From contig JAKLQB010000023.1 of the NCBI GenBank assembly GCA_022013615.1, positions 1 to 13,266 on the forward strand: DNA of 13,266 nt. Reading direction: 5' to 3'. Both the position numbers and the translations under genes were made by a program. This stretch comes from Desulfobacterales bacterium. Its GTDB lineage: Bacteria > Desulfobacterota > DSM-4660 > Desulfatiglandales > Desulfatiglandaceae. Shown here piece by piece: positions 1-8,809 of the stretch (position 1 is its first letter; every line of letters starts with the position of its first letter). Under the pieces are notes generated by a model that had not been told where the DNA came from, ran no database searches, and saw nothing but the letters and a program-made list of their open reading frames with translations.

Positions 1-224
1 CATGATCTTTGAGAATAACCCAAAAAGCGGATAAACTCACGCGTCGACCCGTCGTCAAAGCCTTCCGCGATGTTGTCCATCACGGATCCGACGGCCGCCC
101 ATACTTGATTCCTCAAACTGAAATCCTTTCGAAGTTTTCCATCATTGATCATATCAAAAACAATATGGCATAATTCCCTTGCCTTTTTCCAACAAGGCAA
201 TTCCTCAACTTTTTTGTACTTCAT
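1..224 (-). CDS. Four-helix bundle protein (S23/IVS family), 3' end cut by window edge
   Basis: The reverse strand reads from an ATG at 224 to the window edge without a stop, giving about 74 residues that start MKYKKVEELPCWKKARELC. The stretch NIAEGFDDGSTREFIRFLG is the hallmark of the four-helix bundle family first described as proteins encoded in 23S rRNA intervening sequences. Members are about 120 residues long, so roughly 45 C-terminal residues lie outside the window. Their cellular role is not settled; most are stand-alone chromosomal genes, as here, with no rRNA nearby. The start is preceded by a short tandem repeat (231-262) rather than a clean Shine-Dalgarno. Family assignment is fairly sure; function is unknown. 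Confidence 0.8.
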   Translation of the reverse strand, partial: MKYKKVEELPCWKKARELCHIVFDMINDGKLRKDFSLRNQVWAAVGSVMDNIAEGFDDGSTREFIRFLGYSQRS

Positions 225-230
225 AACACA

Positions 231-262
231 ACCCAATACCTCAATTCCTTAATTCCTCAATT
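231..262 (-). repeat. 8-nt tandem repeat upstream of the four-helix bundle gene
   Basis: Read on the minus strand, four consecutive 8-mers are AATTGAGG, AATTAAGG, AATTGAGG and the degenerate TATTGGGT. The array ends 6 nt before the ATG at 224. The GAGG core can pair with the anti-Shine-Dalgarno sequence, so the repeat may act as a multi-copy ribosome binding region. A related AATTGAGG-like string recurs just inside the gene (minus strand, around 196-206). Unit-number variation would change the spacing to the start codon. Confidence 0.5.
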
Positions 263-341
263 TTTCACCAATCAGTAAAGACGATTTGTTAAAATATTTT
301 TTTGCCACAAAACCACAAAATCTATTTATAAGCGCTTAAAT

Positions 342-863
342 CTATTTCGAGTTTGCGGCTGCGTGAGCATTGATAAATTGATCAATTGCCTTGTTTACCT
401 CGGATCTAATGTTTTGACCAAAGTTTACTCCAAAGCGAGTGTTTGACCAGGTTGCAATGCCATGTATTCTGTTTCTGGGTTTTCTCTCCAAATACACATT
501 CTGGCGTAATTTAATAAGGATAGAAATAAAGTAAAACTCAGAGCCTTTGGTAGTGAAGGCTCTCATAGTGCCGACCGTCAAAGTGATAAAGGGAGCACCA
601 GGCACCTTTAGGTCTTCCTCTTCGGACAGCAATTTGATCCCTGCCATCTCAAGCCTGGTTTCGAAATCCTTTTGTATATTCTCCCGGGTCAAGCCATACT
701 GTTCAGTCTCCGGGTCTACATCGTGGACGATAACATGAAGCGCATTTATGCCATGCAGGGTTTCTTGCTCATTTTTCCCATCAGAAGCAAATACGAAAGC
801 GGGCAGGCTCATTAGAGTAAGAACTACAGCAATCAACAAGGGTTGACGTTTTTTGTTTTTCAT
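342..863 (-). CDS. Exported protein of unknown function, 173 aa
   Basis: The N-terminus is a classical Sec signal peptide: KNKKR basic region, hydrophobic core at residues 9-23, and a VFA|S cleavage site near residue 26. The mature part is about 147 residues with no cysteines, no further membrane segment and no motif I can tie to a known enzyme. It has a mixed alpha/beta look, including a motif HVIVHDVDPETEQYGLT and a basic C-terminal half containing LERKPRNR and TWSNTRFG. A good Shine-Dalgarno (AAGGAGG) lies about 9 nt upstream of the ATG. It is the last gene of the minus-strand run, 90 nt behind the HTH gene, so it may be cotranscribed or have its own promoter. It is probably periplasmic. 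Function is not recognised. Confidence 0.8.
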   Translation of the reverse strand: MKNKKRQPLLIAVVLTLMSLPAFVFASDGKNEQETLHGINALHVIVHDVDPETEQYGLTRENIQKDFETRLEMAGIKLLSEEEDLKVPGAPFITLTVGTMRAFTTKGSEFYFISILIKLRQNVYLERKPRNRIHGIATWSNTRFGVNFGQNIRSEVNKAIDQFINAHAAANSK

Positions 864-873
864 TTATTACATC

Positions 874-890
874 CTCCTTTTCACAAGGAG
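874..890 (-). promoter_or_regulatory. Hairpin enclosing the Shine-Dalgarno of the 173-aa exported protein
   Basis: On the minus strand CTCCTT, a 5-nt loop and AAGGAG form a 6-bp stem whose 3' arm is the Shine-Dalgarno itself, just upstream of the ATG at 863. Folding would hide the ribosome binding site. The stem is short, so it may be chance. Confidence 0.3.
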
Positions 891-953
891 CCTTACAGCG
901 TTATACTACCGGAATCTGTCTGTGAAAAAGTTAGGGAAATTTTTCAGAAATGA

Positions 954-1514
954 TTACTTTTTCTTCCCATGTTCATCCTTCCACGCAGAATATCTACTCA
1001 TATAATCATCTGCCACCTTCTTTGAGTCAAGCGATAGATAGTCTGCATAGCTGATGACAAAACCCCTTGTATAAGCCACAGGTGGAAGGGCTTCAAAATT
1101 TTCAAGCTCTATGTCATTGAGATACTGGGTTTGTACCCTGGTTGAAAGGGCAATATCCTGCAGGTCAATGTTAAGCCTTTCCCTTATCTTCCGTAATGCC
1201 TGTCCGGTAAAAGTTGTAAGCTCCACTGACGTTTGTTCATAGTTTTTCATTGCAGGCCGCGAGCCCATTTCATTTTCCGCTGTATCTTCCTCTTCCTCGA
1301 ATGAAACCAATAAGCCCTGGTATGCTTCTTCAATTTGATGAAGGATCTGTCTTTTTACCGCTGCCGAAAGTTCATCTTCAATAGGTAATGTTACAATAGA
1401 TTCCCTTGAATACAATGCCTTCAGGTGTTGATATGCCTTCCTGATCTCTGATAATGATGCACCAGGGGGAAGTTCAAGGGTCTCAAGGTATTTGCTGTAA
1501 TCTTCTCTACTCAT
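954..1514 (-). CDS. J-like N-terminal domain plus RodZ-type helix-turn-helix protein
   Basis: This 186-aa soluble protein has two parts. Residues 5-70 (LELPPGASLSEIRKAYQHLK and on to IEEAYQGL) resemble helices of a DnaJ J-domain, but the HPD tripeptide that activates Hsp70 is absent (the turn reads YSRES), so chaperone recruitment is unlikely. A charged linker (EEEED) follows. Residues 104-175 (GQALRKIRERLNIDLQDIAL, then YLNDIELENFEALPPVAYTRGFV) match the Xre-like HTH of RodZ N-termini (HTH_25). Unlike RodZ there is no membrane helix; it ends in KDEHGKKK. Its ATG overlaps the stop of the upstream MinD/ParA ATPase as ATGA, so the two are translationally coupled and probably work together. The target is unknown; DNA binding or a cell-surface or polar role are possible. 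Confidence 0.8.
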   Translation of the reverse strand: MSREDYSKYLETLELPPGASLSEIRKAYQHLKALYSRESIVTLPIEDELSAAVKRQILHQIEEAYQGLLVSFEEEEDTAENEMGSRPAMKNYEQTSVELTTFTGQALRKIRERLNIDLQDIALSTRVQTQYLNDIELENFEALPPVAYTRGFVISYADYLSLDSKKVADDYMSRYSAWKDEHGKKK

Positions 1515-1894
1515 AGCTTTGTACTAATATCTCTTCCTTCTACAAGGTTCTCTGTCAGCCTTTCGATCTCTTTTGCACAACGTGAGGCCGGATAGGCCTG
1601 CATGTAAGACTGCCTTTTGTTTATGCATCTGGAAATAACAGCATCAAATTCAATGTATCCAACATAGCTGGAATTAAGACCAAAATATTTTTTGCAAATG
1701 CTTTTAACTGAATTTCCAATCATTATCTCTTGACTCGTATTTATCCTGTTTAAAATGATATAAACCCTGAAATCGGACAATTTCGTATTGATAATATTCT
1801 CCATTGTCTTTGACAAACCTTTAAGATAGTCAATGAGTTGAGTGAAATTCTTTATATCATGTTCATCCCTGTTTTTCCAGGCCTTCTGAACCAC
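1511..1894 (-). CDS. MinD/ParA ATPase, C-terminal part (separated by a frameshift)
   Basis: This frame continues the ATPase that begins at 2439. If one T is added to the T8 run (minus strand, 1953-1960), the N-terminal part reads on without gap as NLYFFLKNAFFRHLINSLGR and then into VVQKAWKNRDEHDIKNF. That matches the ENxYxFxKxAFFR pattern seen after the central beta-strand in this MinD-like family. The joined product would be about 309 aa, a normal length. The internal start is a GTG at 1894 without a convincing Shine-Dalgarno, so independent translation is doubtful. The stretch VYIILNRINTSQEIMIGNSV corresponds to the conserved NR region of FlhG/MinD-like proteins. The stop overlaps the start of the J-like/HTH gene. 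It is either a broken gene, a homopolymer sequencing error, or expressed through slippage. Confidence 0.65.
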   Translation of the reverse strand: MVQKAWKNRDEHDIKNFTQLIDYLKGLSKTMENIINTKLSDFRVYIILNRINTSQEIMIGNSVKSICKKYFGLNSSYVGYIEFDAVISRCINKRQSYMQAYPASRCAKEIERLTENLVEGRDISTKL

Positions 1895-1946
1895 ATCTTT
1901 CAGGCCATGTCTTCCAAGGGAATTTATCAGATGTCTGAAGAAGGCG

Positions 1947-1960
1947 TTTTTTAAAAAAAA
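1947..1960 (-). other. T8A6 homopolymer run at the ATPase frameshift
   Basis: Minus strand: TAT then T7 then A6 then CGC. The zero frame reads TAT TTT TTT TAA (stop at 1951-1953). A slip of -1 on T TTT TTT, or a transcript with one extra U, gives TTT TTT TTA AAA AAC and rejoins the downstream frame with no residue lost relative to the family pattern. T8 followed by A6 is prone to ribosomal or RNA polymerase slippage and to sequencing error. Confidence 0.6.
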
Positions 1961-2439
1961 TACAAATTTTCAATAGCAATTATTTCGGGAATAATTACGA
2001 CTAGCATCTTATCTGCAAGGAGAAATGTGTCTATGGTATTAAAGTGCGCGCCAGCGCCAAGGTCAATAAGGACATAATCTGCATTGAGTTGCTTAATATG
2101 CCTGAACAGTTTGAGTTTCTGTGTATATTTAATACCATCAGGGGATAGAGAATGGATCGCTCCTATCAATAACCCCATGTTTTTTATCCCACTATCAACA
2201 ACAAGATCGGGTAGCGGTACCTTTTTCTCGAAAAAATCCGTCAAGGAAATCCCTGGCTTATTAATACCAAGGAATGTGTGCAGATTGGCGCCTCCAAGAT
2301 CAGCATCAATCAGGATGACTCTTTTGCCTTGCAGGGCAAGGCAGATCCCCACACTGCTTAATACGAAGCTCTTTCCCGTGCCTCCTTTGCCTCCACCAAT
2401 TGTCCAGATCTCAGGGCTTCGTTCGTTAATTGCTTTCAT
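1951..2439 (-). CDS. MinD/ParA-family P-loop ATPase, N-terminal part (frameshifted)
   Basis: The N-terminal 162 residues carry the deviant Walker A motif GGGKGGTGKS (residues 15-24), the A' motif LIDADLGGANLHTFLG (43-58) and Walker B YVLIDLGAG (122-130). These are the signatures of MinD/FlhG/ParA ATPases that switch between membrane or partner binding states on ATP hydrolysis. The ANLHTFLG variant is closer to FlhG/FleN-like orphan MinDs than to septum-site MinD. The frame stops at 1951 inside a T8A6 run; the rest of the protein lies in another frame at 1511-1950. A weak AAAGG ribosome binding site lies 3-7 nt before the ATG. The gene sits behind a MITE-like element that separates it from guaA, and it is coupled to a J-like/HTH protein. 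The cargo or process it positions cannot be read from the sequence. Confidence 0.75.
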   Translation of the reverse strand: MKAINERSPEIWTIGGGKGGTGKSFVLSSVGICLALQGKRVILIDADLGGANLHTFLGINKPGISLTDFFEKKVPLPDLVVDSGIKNMGLLIGAIHSLSPDGIKYTQKLKLFRHIKQLNADYVLIDLGAGAHFNTIDTFLLADKMLVVIIPEIIAIENLYFF

Positions 2440-2462
2440 AACCTTTTATGGATGGGCACATC

Positions 2463-2606
2463 TAGTGCCCGACCAAAACTGTTATTTTTCCCAATCTCTG
2501 CGTCAGACTCAAATTATAATCCTCGAAATACACAATGTATTCCTGTGGTTATAATTTTCGCCTTCCTTGATCTTGGAAAAAATTCCTAGTTTTCGTTCAG
2601 ACACTA
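2463..2606. mobile_element. Palindromic MITE-like element between guaA and the MinD-like gene
   Basis: The ends are imperfect inverted repeats of about 30 bp: TAGTGCCCGACCAAAACTG from 2463 inward, and TAGTGTCTGAACGAAAACT read inward from 2606. The inner part is also symmetric about position 2534: AAATTATAA (2511-2519) pairs with 2549-2557, and AATACA (2527-2532) with 2536-2541. The element is flanked by ATCT on both sides (2460-2463 and 2606-2609); the ends can also be read as TA dinucleotides, as in IS630/Tc1 insertions. There is no credible coding sequence, so any movement would need a transposase supplied in trans. The right end touches the guaA stop codon. Folded in RNA it could serve as a 3' hairpin or terminator for guaA. 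No database copy was checked. Confidence 0.65.
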
Positions 2607-2607
2607 T

Positions 2608-4167
2608 CTATTCCCATTCGATCGTGCTGGGGGGTTTGGAGGAAATATCGTAAACTACCCGGTTTACCCCTTTTACACTGTTAATTATCCTGCTGGACAT
2701 CCTTGCCTGCACTTCGTAAGGGATTCTTGTCCAGTCAGCGGTCATTGCATCCAGGCTGTCCACCACACGAATGGCAATGACATTTTCATAAGTTCTCTCA
2801 TCACCCATCACACCCACCGTCCTAACGGGAAGAAGGACTCCAAAGGACTGCCAGACCTTTTCATACAGGCCTGCTTTCCTGATTTCTTCCAGAACAATAA
2901 CATCGGCAGATCTCAATATCTCAAGCCGATCACGGGTCACCTCGCCCAGGATCCTGACCGCCAGACCAGGACCCGGAAAGGGCTGGCGGATCACCATTTC
3001 TCTGGGAAGACCAAGTTCCACGCCCACCAGGCGCACCTCATCCTTGAACAATTCTCTCAGGGGTTCAATGAGTTTCAACTTCATGGTTTCAGGCAGCCCT
3101 CCGACGTTATGGTGACTCTTGATGGTCGCCGAAGGCCCTTTAGAAGAAACACTTTCAATAACATCCGGATAAAGAGTACCCTGAGCCAGATATTTTGCGT
3201 TGCCCAGTTCCTTTGCCTTCTTTTCAAAGACCCCGATAAACTCCCGCCCAATGATTTTTCTCTTTTCCTCAGGATCTCTAATTCCCTTGAGGCAGCGAAG
3301 AAAACGCTCTGAAGCATCCACCAGGTGCAGGTCCATGCCATAATACTCCTGGAAGACCTCCATAACATCCTGCACTTCTCCCCTCCTGAGAAGGCCATTA
3401 TCCACAAAAATACAGGACAGACGGTCTCCGATGGCCTTGTGAAGCAAAACCGCCGTCACAGAGGAGTCGACCCCGCCCGAAAGCCCGCAGATTACCCTGT
3501 CTTCCCCGATCCTTTCTCTCTGTTTCCTGATGGTTCGACGGACAAAAGAGGCCATGGTCCAGGAGGGTTCACATCCGCATATTCTAAAAAGAAAATTCTT
3601 GAGAACTCTGTGACCTTCCGGCGTGTGTGCCACCTCCGGATGAAACTGAACCCCGAAAAATTTCCTTGACGCATCCGCCATTGCCGCAATTGGGCTGTTT
3701 TTGCTGCTCGCAAGTGCGACAAAGCCTTCGGGCATTCGGTCAATACGGTCTCCATGGCTCATCCATACTGTTTCCTGGTCCGATATTCCAAACCCATAGA
3801 ACAGGTCTCTGTTATCTTCAATGGTCATCGCGGCATTGCCATACTCCCTGTCCGTGGCCTTTGAAACAATACCACCCAGCAAATGAGTGAGGAATTGCAT
3901 CCCGTAACAGATGCCCAGGACAGGGACCTTCAGGTGAAGAATTTGCCGGTCAACCTTAGGGGCATTTATCTCATATATGCTGGCAGGCCCGCCTGAAAGT
4001 ATGATACCCTTTGGGGAAAAGGTCTTTATTTTTTCAATGCTAAGGTTGAATGGATGGATTTCACAATAAACCTGTGCTTCTCGAACCCGTCTGGCAATAA
4101 GCTGGGTGTACTGGGACCCAAAGTCTAAAATAAGCACTTTCTGTTTGTAAAAGCTACCTGACATCAA
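2608..4167 (-). CDS. guaA: GMP synthase (glutamine-hydrolysing)
   Basis: GuaA converts XMP, ATP and glutamine to GMP in the cytoplasm, the last step of guanine nucleotide synthesis. The 519 residues are full length. The class I amidotransferase domain has the nucleophile Cys87 in LGICYGMQ and the His176/Glu178 pair in VQFHPEVA. The ATP pyrophosphatase P-loop is SGGVDSS at 230-236. The XMP-binding and dimerization region follows, with [26 protein letters not shown] and the usual C-terminus PPSTIEWE. Two adjacent ATGs (4167 and 4164) are possible starts; a GAGGTG ribosome binding site lies 11 nt before the first. It follows guaB by 53 nt on the same strand, the common guaBA order. The stop codon abuts a MITE-like element. 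Confidence 0.98.
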   Translation of the reverse strand: MMSGSFYKQKVLILDFGSQYTQLIARRVREAQVYCEIHPFNLSIEKIKTFSPKGIILSGGPASIYEINAPKVDRQILHLKVPVLGICYGMQFLTHLLGGIVSKATDREYGNAAMTIEDNRDLFYGFGISDQETVWMSHGDRIDRMPEGFVALASSKNSPIAAMADASRKFFGVQFHPEVAHTPEGHRVLKNFLFRICGCEPSWTMASFVRRTIRKQRERIGEDRVICGLSGGVDSSVTAVLLHKAIGDRLSCIFVDNGLLRRGEVQDVMEVFQEYYGMDLHLVDASERFLRCLKGIRDPEEKRKIIGREFIGVFEKKAKELGNAKYLAQGTLYPDVIESVSSKGPSATIKSHHNVGGLPETMKLKLIEPLRELFKDEVRLVGVELGLPREMVIRQPFPGPGLAVRILGEVTRDRLEILRSADVIVLEEIRKAGLYEKVWQSFGVLLPVRTVGVMGDERTYENVIAIRVVDSLDAMTADWTRIPYEVQARMSSRIINSVKGVNRVVYDISSKPPSTIEWE

Positions 4168-4220
4168 TCCGATTTCACCTCTCTATGCATTATCATAGCG
4201 TATATCTGCAAAAAGCGGGC

Positions 4221-6630
<2,410 letters not shown>

Positions 6631-6745
6631 TACGGGCAAAGGTATCAGAGTAAGTGATATTTTTCAAGTAATCTGTCGTCCGCCCCAGGGCTGAGTCAAA
6701 GTTGCATCTAATATAATGATTTTAATATGAAATGCCTTTAGTTTC

Positions 6746-6890
6746 AAAATCCCCCCTAACCCCCCTTTTCAAAAGGGGGAAATATTAAGTCCCCCCCTTA
6801 TTAAAGGGGTAAACATTAAATCCCCCTTTATTAAAGGGGGATTGAGGCCGGCCCTCCAGCCAAGCGGAGCGAGGCGGACGGGGGGATTTT
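6746..6890. repeat. C-rich inverted-repeat element with three phased hairpins
   Basis: The element has 11-bp inverted ends, AAAATCCCCCC at 6746-6756 and its complement GGGGGGATTTT at 6880-6890. Inside are three palindromes of the form C5-7, T/A-rich loop, G4-5, starting at 6760, 6791 and 6822, exactly 31 nt apart and joined by AAATATTAAGT-like spacers. The right third contains GGCCGGCC and a GC-rich segment. It encodes nothing. Similar C-run/G-run intergenic repeats are, to my knowledge, common in Desulfobacterota and other anaerobe genomes. It lies between divergent starts, so it is not an ordinary terminator. Confidence 0.7.
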
Positions 6891-7026
6891 TTATTGTAGA
6901 TCTTATTGAGAACTTACAAAAAGAGGCCTAAAAATTGAGTTCACTCGTGTTTATCAGACATCCACAGCCCTGTCAATTGATGAACCTTTTTGGCGGGGGC
7001 TTAGTCATAATTGTGTCAAAACCTGC

Positions 7027-7055
7027 TTGACATTTGAATCGACTTTTCGTTAAAA
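7027..7055 (+). promoter_or_regulatory. Candidate sigma70-type promoter of the cytochrome-rnf operon
   Basis: A perfect -35 hexamer TTGACA (7027-7032) is followed after 17 nt by TTAAAA (7050-7055), a weak -10. The predicted start would lie near 7062, leaving a leader of about 28 nt before the cytochrome ATG at 7090. The -10 matches only three of six consensus bases, so this is tentative. Confidence 0.35.
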
Positions 7056-7089
7056 GACCATACGTGCAAATTAGCGAAGGGAAACAGAT

Positions 7090-7467
7090 ATGGAACTGAA
7101 AACTGACAAAACCGTTGCATATTGTCTTGCAGCCATGCTCCTTGTGGTGGGCGTGGTGTGCTATGCAGCCTTTCCCCATAAGAAGCCAGAAGATCCCATA
7201 AGGATTATGCTTAAAAGCGCAGGAGGAACTGTACTGTTCGACCATAAGGAACATGCTTCAGAGGATGGATACGGCCTCGATTGCACCGAATGTCACCATA
7301 TGTGGGAAAACGATGGGACCAAACCTGAATCATGCGGAGAATGTCATGAGGTGGATGGGGAAGACCCCATGAAAAGATCAGATGCATTTCACGCACAGTG
7401 CATCGGTTGCCATGAAGACGATGGGACTGCCCCGGCAGAAAAATGCCAGGGTTGTCATGCTTTTTAA
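7090..7467 (+). CDS. Tetraheme cytochrome c3-type protein, Rnf-associated
   Basis: The 125-aa protein has four CxxCH heme sites: CTECH (65-69), CGECH (82-86), CIGCH (104-108) and CQGCH (119-123). His52, His55, His70 and His101 are available as distal ligands, consistent with bis-His class III (cytochrome c3) hemes. The N-terminus has one hydrophobic segment (about 9-28), either a signal peptide or a membrane anchor, placing the hemes in the periplasm. It is the first gene of the operon, 55 nt before rnfC, with an AAGGGA ribosome binding site upstream. Multiheme cytochromes adjoin rnf in some Desulfovibrio and in Methanosarcina acetivorans, where they are thought to pass electrons between Rnf and a membrane or periplasmic pool; the same role is inferred here. 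Confidence 0.9.
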   Translation: MELKTDKTVAYCLAAMLLVVGVVCYAAFPHKKPEDPIRIMLKSAGGTVLFDHKEHASEDGYGLDCTECHHMWENDGTKPESCGECHEVDGEDPMKRSDAFHAQCIGCHEDDGTAPAEKCQGCHAF

Positions 7468-7522
7468 CCTGTGGAGTACAAGTAAACAATCCATGCCCAG
7501 AGGGTGTTTGTAGGAGGTAGAC

Positions 7523-8809
7523 ATGATAAAGAGACCGTTTTTCAGTTTGGGAAAGCCTGAGCTGAAATATCCGGTAAATGATACTCAAGAACATGATGTA
7601 ATAAGGGTTATTCCCATCCCAAACCGGGTAACGTTTTTTCTGGAAGACCCTTATGAGAGGAATGAAGGTCTTTTAATAGAGCCAGGCGATAAGATTAAAA
7701 CAGGACAGAAGCTGAAGCTCACAGAAGATCATAAGGACTATGTCATCTCATCGGTCACGGGGACAATTGCCGGTATTTCCCAGTATAAGGGTTATTTAGG
7801 CAAAACCTACGCGGCAATTTCCATTGACACAGCCGATGAGGAGCAATGGGATGACAAATTCAAAGAGGGTTGCCAAAAACCCACTCTTGAAAACTCCCTT
7901 GAATTCCTGGGCTGTCTCCCCGGTGACACTAGTTTTATACCTAATTTAGATACCCATTCTCCTTTAAATACAATAATAATAAATGGCATTGACAAGGACA
8001 TTTTGGTTTCAACAAATCAGCTCATAGCGCAAACCGAAACTGATAACCTGAAAACCGGTATTGAATATCTAAGGGAAATCACTGGTGCAGGCGAGATCAT
8101 GATTACCGTGCCTCCTGAATTAGCCTCCCAGGCCGGGGAAACCGGTGCCGACGTAAAGGTGATTGAACCTATCTATCCGAACACACTACCAGAAATAATT
8201 ATGAAGAGTATTCTGGGTAAGACCCCGCCTGCAGATAAGACCTGGAAACAGATGGGGGTTGGATTAATAAATGCCGAAGCAGTTGTGGCGTTTTCAAATG
8301 CCTTCGCCAAAGGACAGATACCGGTCAGCAAATTGCTGACGGTCATCAATAAAGATCACACGACGGTCCACGTGAGGGCAAGGGTTGGCACTCATGTAAA
8401 GGAAATCCTGGCCGCCCTGGATATTGAGACGCACCACGGCGATCAGCTTGTTCTGGGTGGACCCATGACCGGTCATGCCCTGTATTCCGAAGATTTGCCC
8501 ATTTTGCCCGACACGGACGCTATTATGGTCCATGACAAGGATAATGTTGTGTTAACTTCCGACTGTCACTGTATTAACTGCGGGGAATGCGTTAGGGCCT
8601 GCCCGGCCAGGATTCCCGTTAACATGCTTATCCGGGTCCTGGAAAACGGCCTTTATGAGGAGGCAGCCGAAGAATATGACCTTCTATCTTGCATCGAATG
8701 TGGGCTTTGCAGCTATGTATGCACAGCGCGAATTCCTATATTTCACTATATCATGCTTGGCAAGTCCGAGTTTGCCCGGATAGAGACTATGGAGGAATCC
8801 AATGCCTGA
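7523..8809 (+). CDS. rnfC: Rnf electron transport complex subunit C, atypical
   Basis: RnfC is the peripheral iron-sulfur flavoprotein of the ion-pumping Rnf complex, canonically the NADH-reactive subunit. This 428-aa version has the N-terminal barrel-sandwich domain (about 44-102, with EPGDKIKTGQKL), the GGPMTGHAL loop (312-320) and two [4Fe-4S] motifs, C350-C353-C356-C360 and C390-C393-C396-C400. It lacks the glycine-rich GxGGAxFPxxxK loop and the acidic ECEPY-like motif that bind FMN and NADH in the Nqo1/RnfC fold; the matching positions read FLGCLPGDTSFIP (128-140) and IIINGIDKDIL (151-161). It may therefore be a relay without nicotinamide chemistry. AGGAGG lies about 6 nt before the ATG. 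The gene overlaps rnfD by 8 nt. Confidence 0.9.
   Translation: MIKRPFFSLGKPELKYPVNDTQEHDVIRVIPIPNRVTFFLEDPYERNEGLLIEPGDKIKTGQKLKLTEDHKDYVISSVTGTIAGISQYKGYLGKTYAAISIDTADEEQWDDKFKEGCQKPTLENSLEFLGCLPGDTSFIPNLDTHSPLNTIIINGIDKDILVSTNQLIAQTETDNLKTGIEYLREITGAGEIMITVPPELASQAGETGADVKVIEPIYPNTLPEIIMKSILGKTPPADKTWKQMGVGLINAEAVVAFSNAFAKGQIPVSKLLTVINKDHTTVHVRARVGTHVKEILAALDIETHHGDQLVLGGPMTGHALYSEDLPILPDTDAIMVHDKDNVVLTSDCHCINCGECVRACPARIPVNMLIRVLENGLYEEAAEEYDLLSCIECGLCSYVCTARIPIFHYIMLGKSEFARIETMEESNA

Larger units (their letters stand above)
6631..7089. other. Divergent intergenic region between ppx/gppA-like gene and the rnf operon
   Basis: This 459-bp stretch separates the two divergent operons. It holds the C-rich hairpin repeat (6746-6890), AT-rich flanks and a candidate promoter for the rightward operon (7027-7055). 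No credible protein or RNA gene is seen. A leftward promoter must exist here for the Ppx/GppA-guaBA run; TTGACT and TTGAAA hexamers occur on the minus strand near 6670-6700 but without a good -10 partner. Confidence 0.6.

Noticed and set aside
2511..2530. TATAAT-like hexamer within the MITE-like element as a promoter for the MinD-like gene
   Set aside because: The hexamer lies in the palindrome arm, and the best -35 at 17 nt (AATACA) matches only three bases; not strong enough to list as a promoter.
2084..2554. 156-aa open frame on the plus strand across the MinD-like gene and the MITE-like element
   Set aside because: It is antisense to the conserved ATPase, has no ribosome binding site, and ends inside a palindromic non-coding element.
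6631..6639. TTG start three codons upstream for the Ppx/GppA gene
   Set aside because: The ATG at 6630 is a better start codon, the conserved fold begins after it, and neither start has a Shine-Dalgarno that favours the TTG.
6760..6840. CRISPR-like regular spacing (31-nt period)
   Set aside because: The units are palindromes joined by near-identical AT-rich linkers; there are no unique spacers and only three units.
7010..7040. Possible sigma54 promoter before the cytochrome gene
   Set aside because: The TG and TGC elements do not have the required GG-N10-GC spacing.
6973..7254. 93-aa minus-strand frame over the operon promoter and cytochrome start
   Set aside because: It overlaps the well-supported cytochrome gene, has no family features, and no ribosome binding site was seen.
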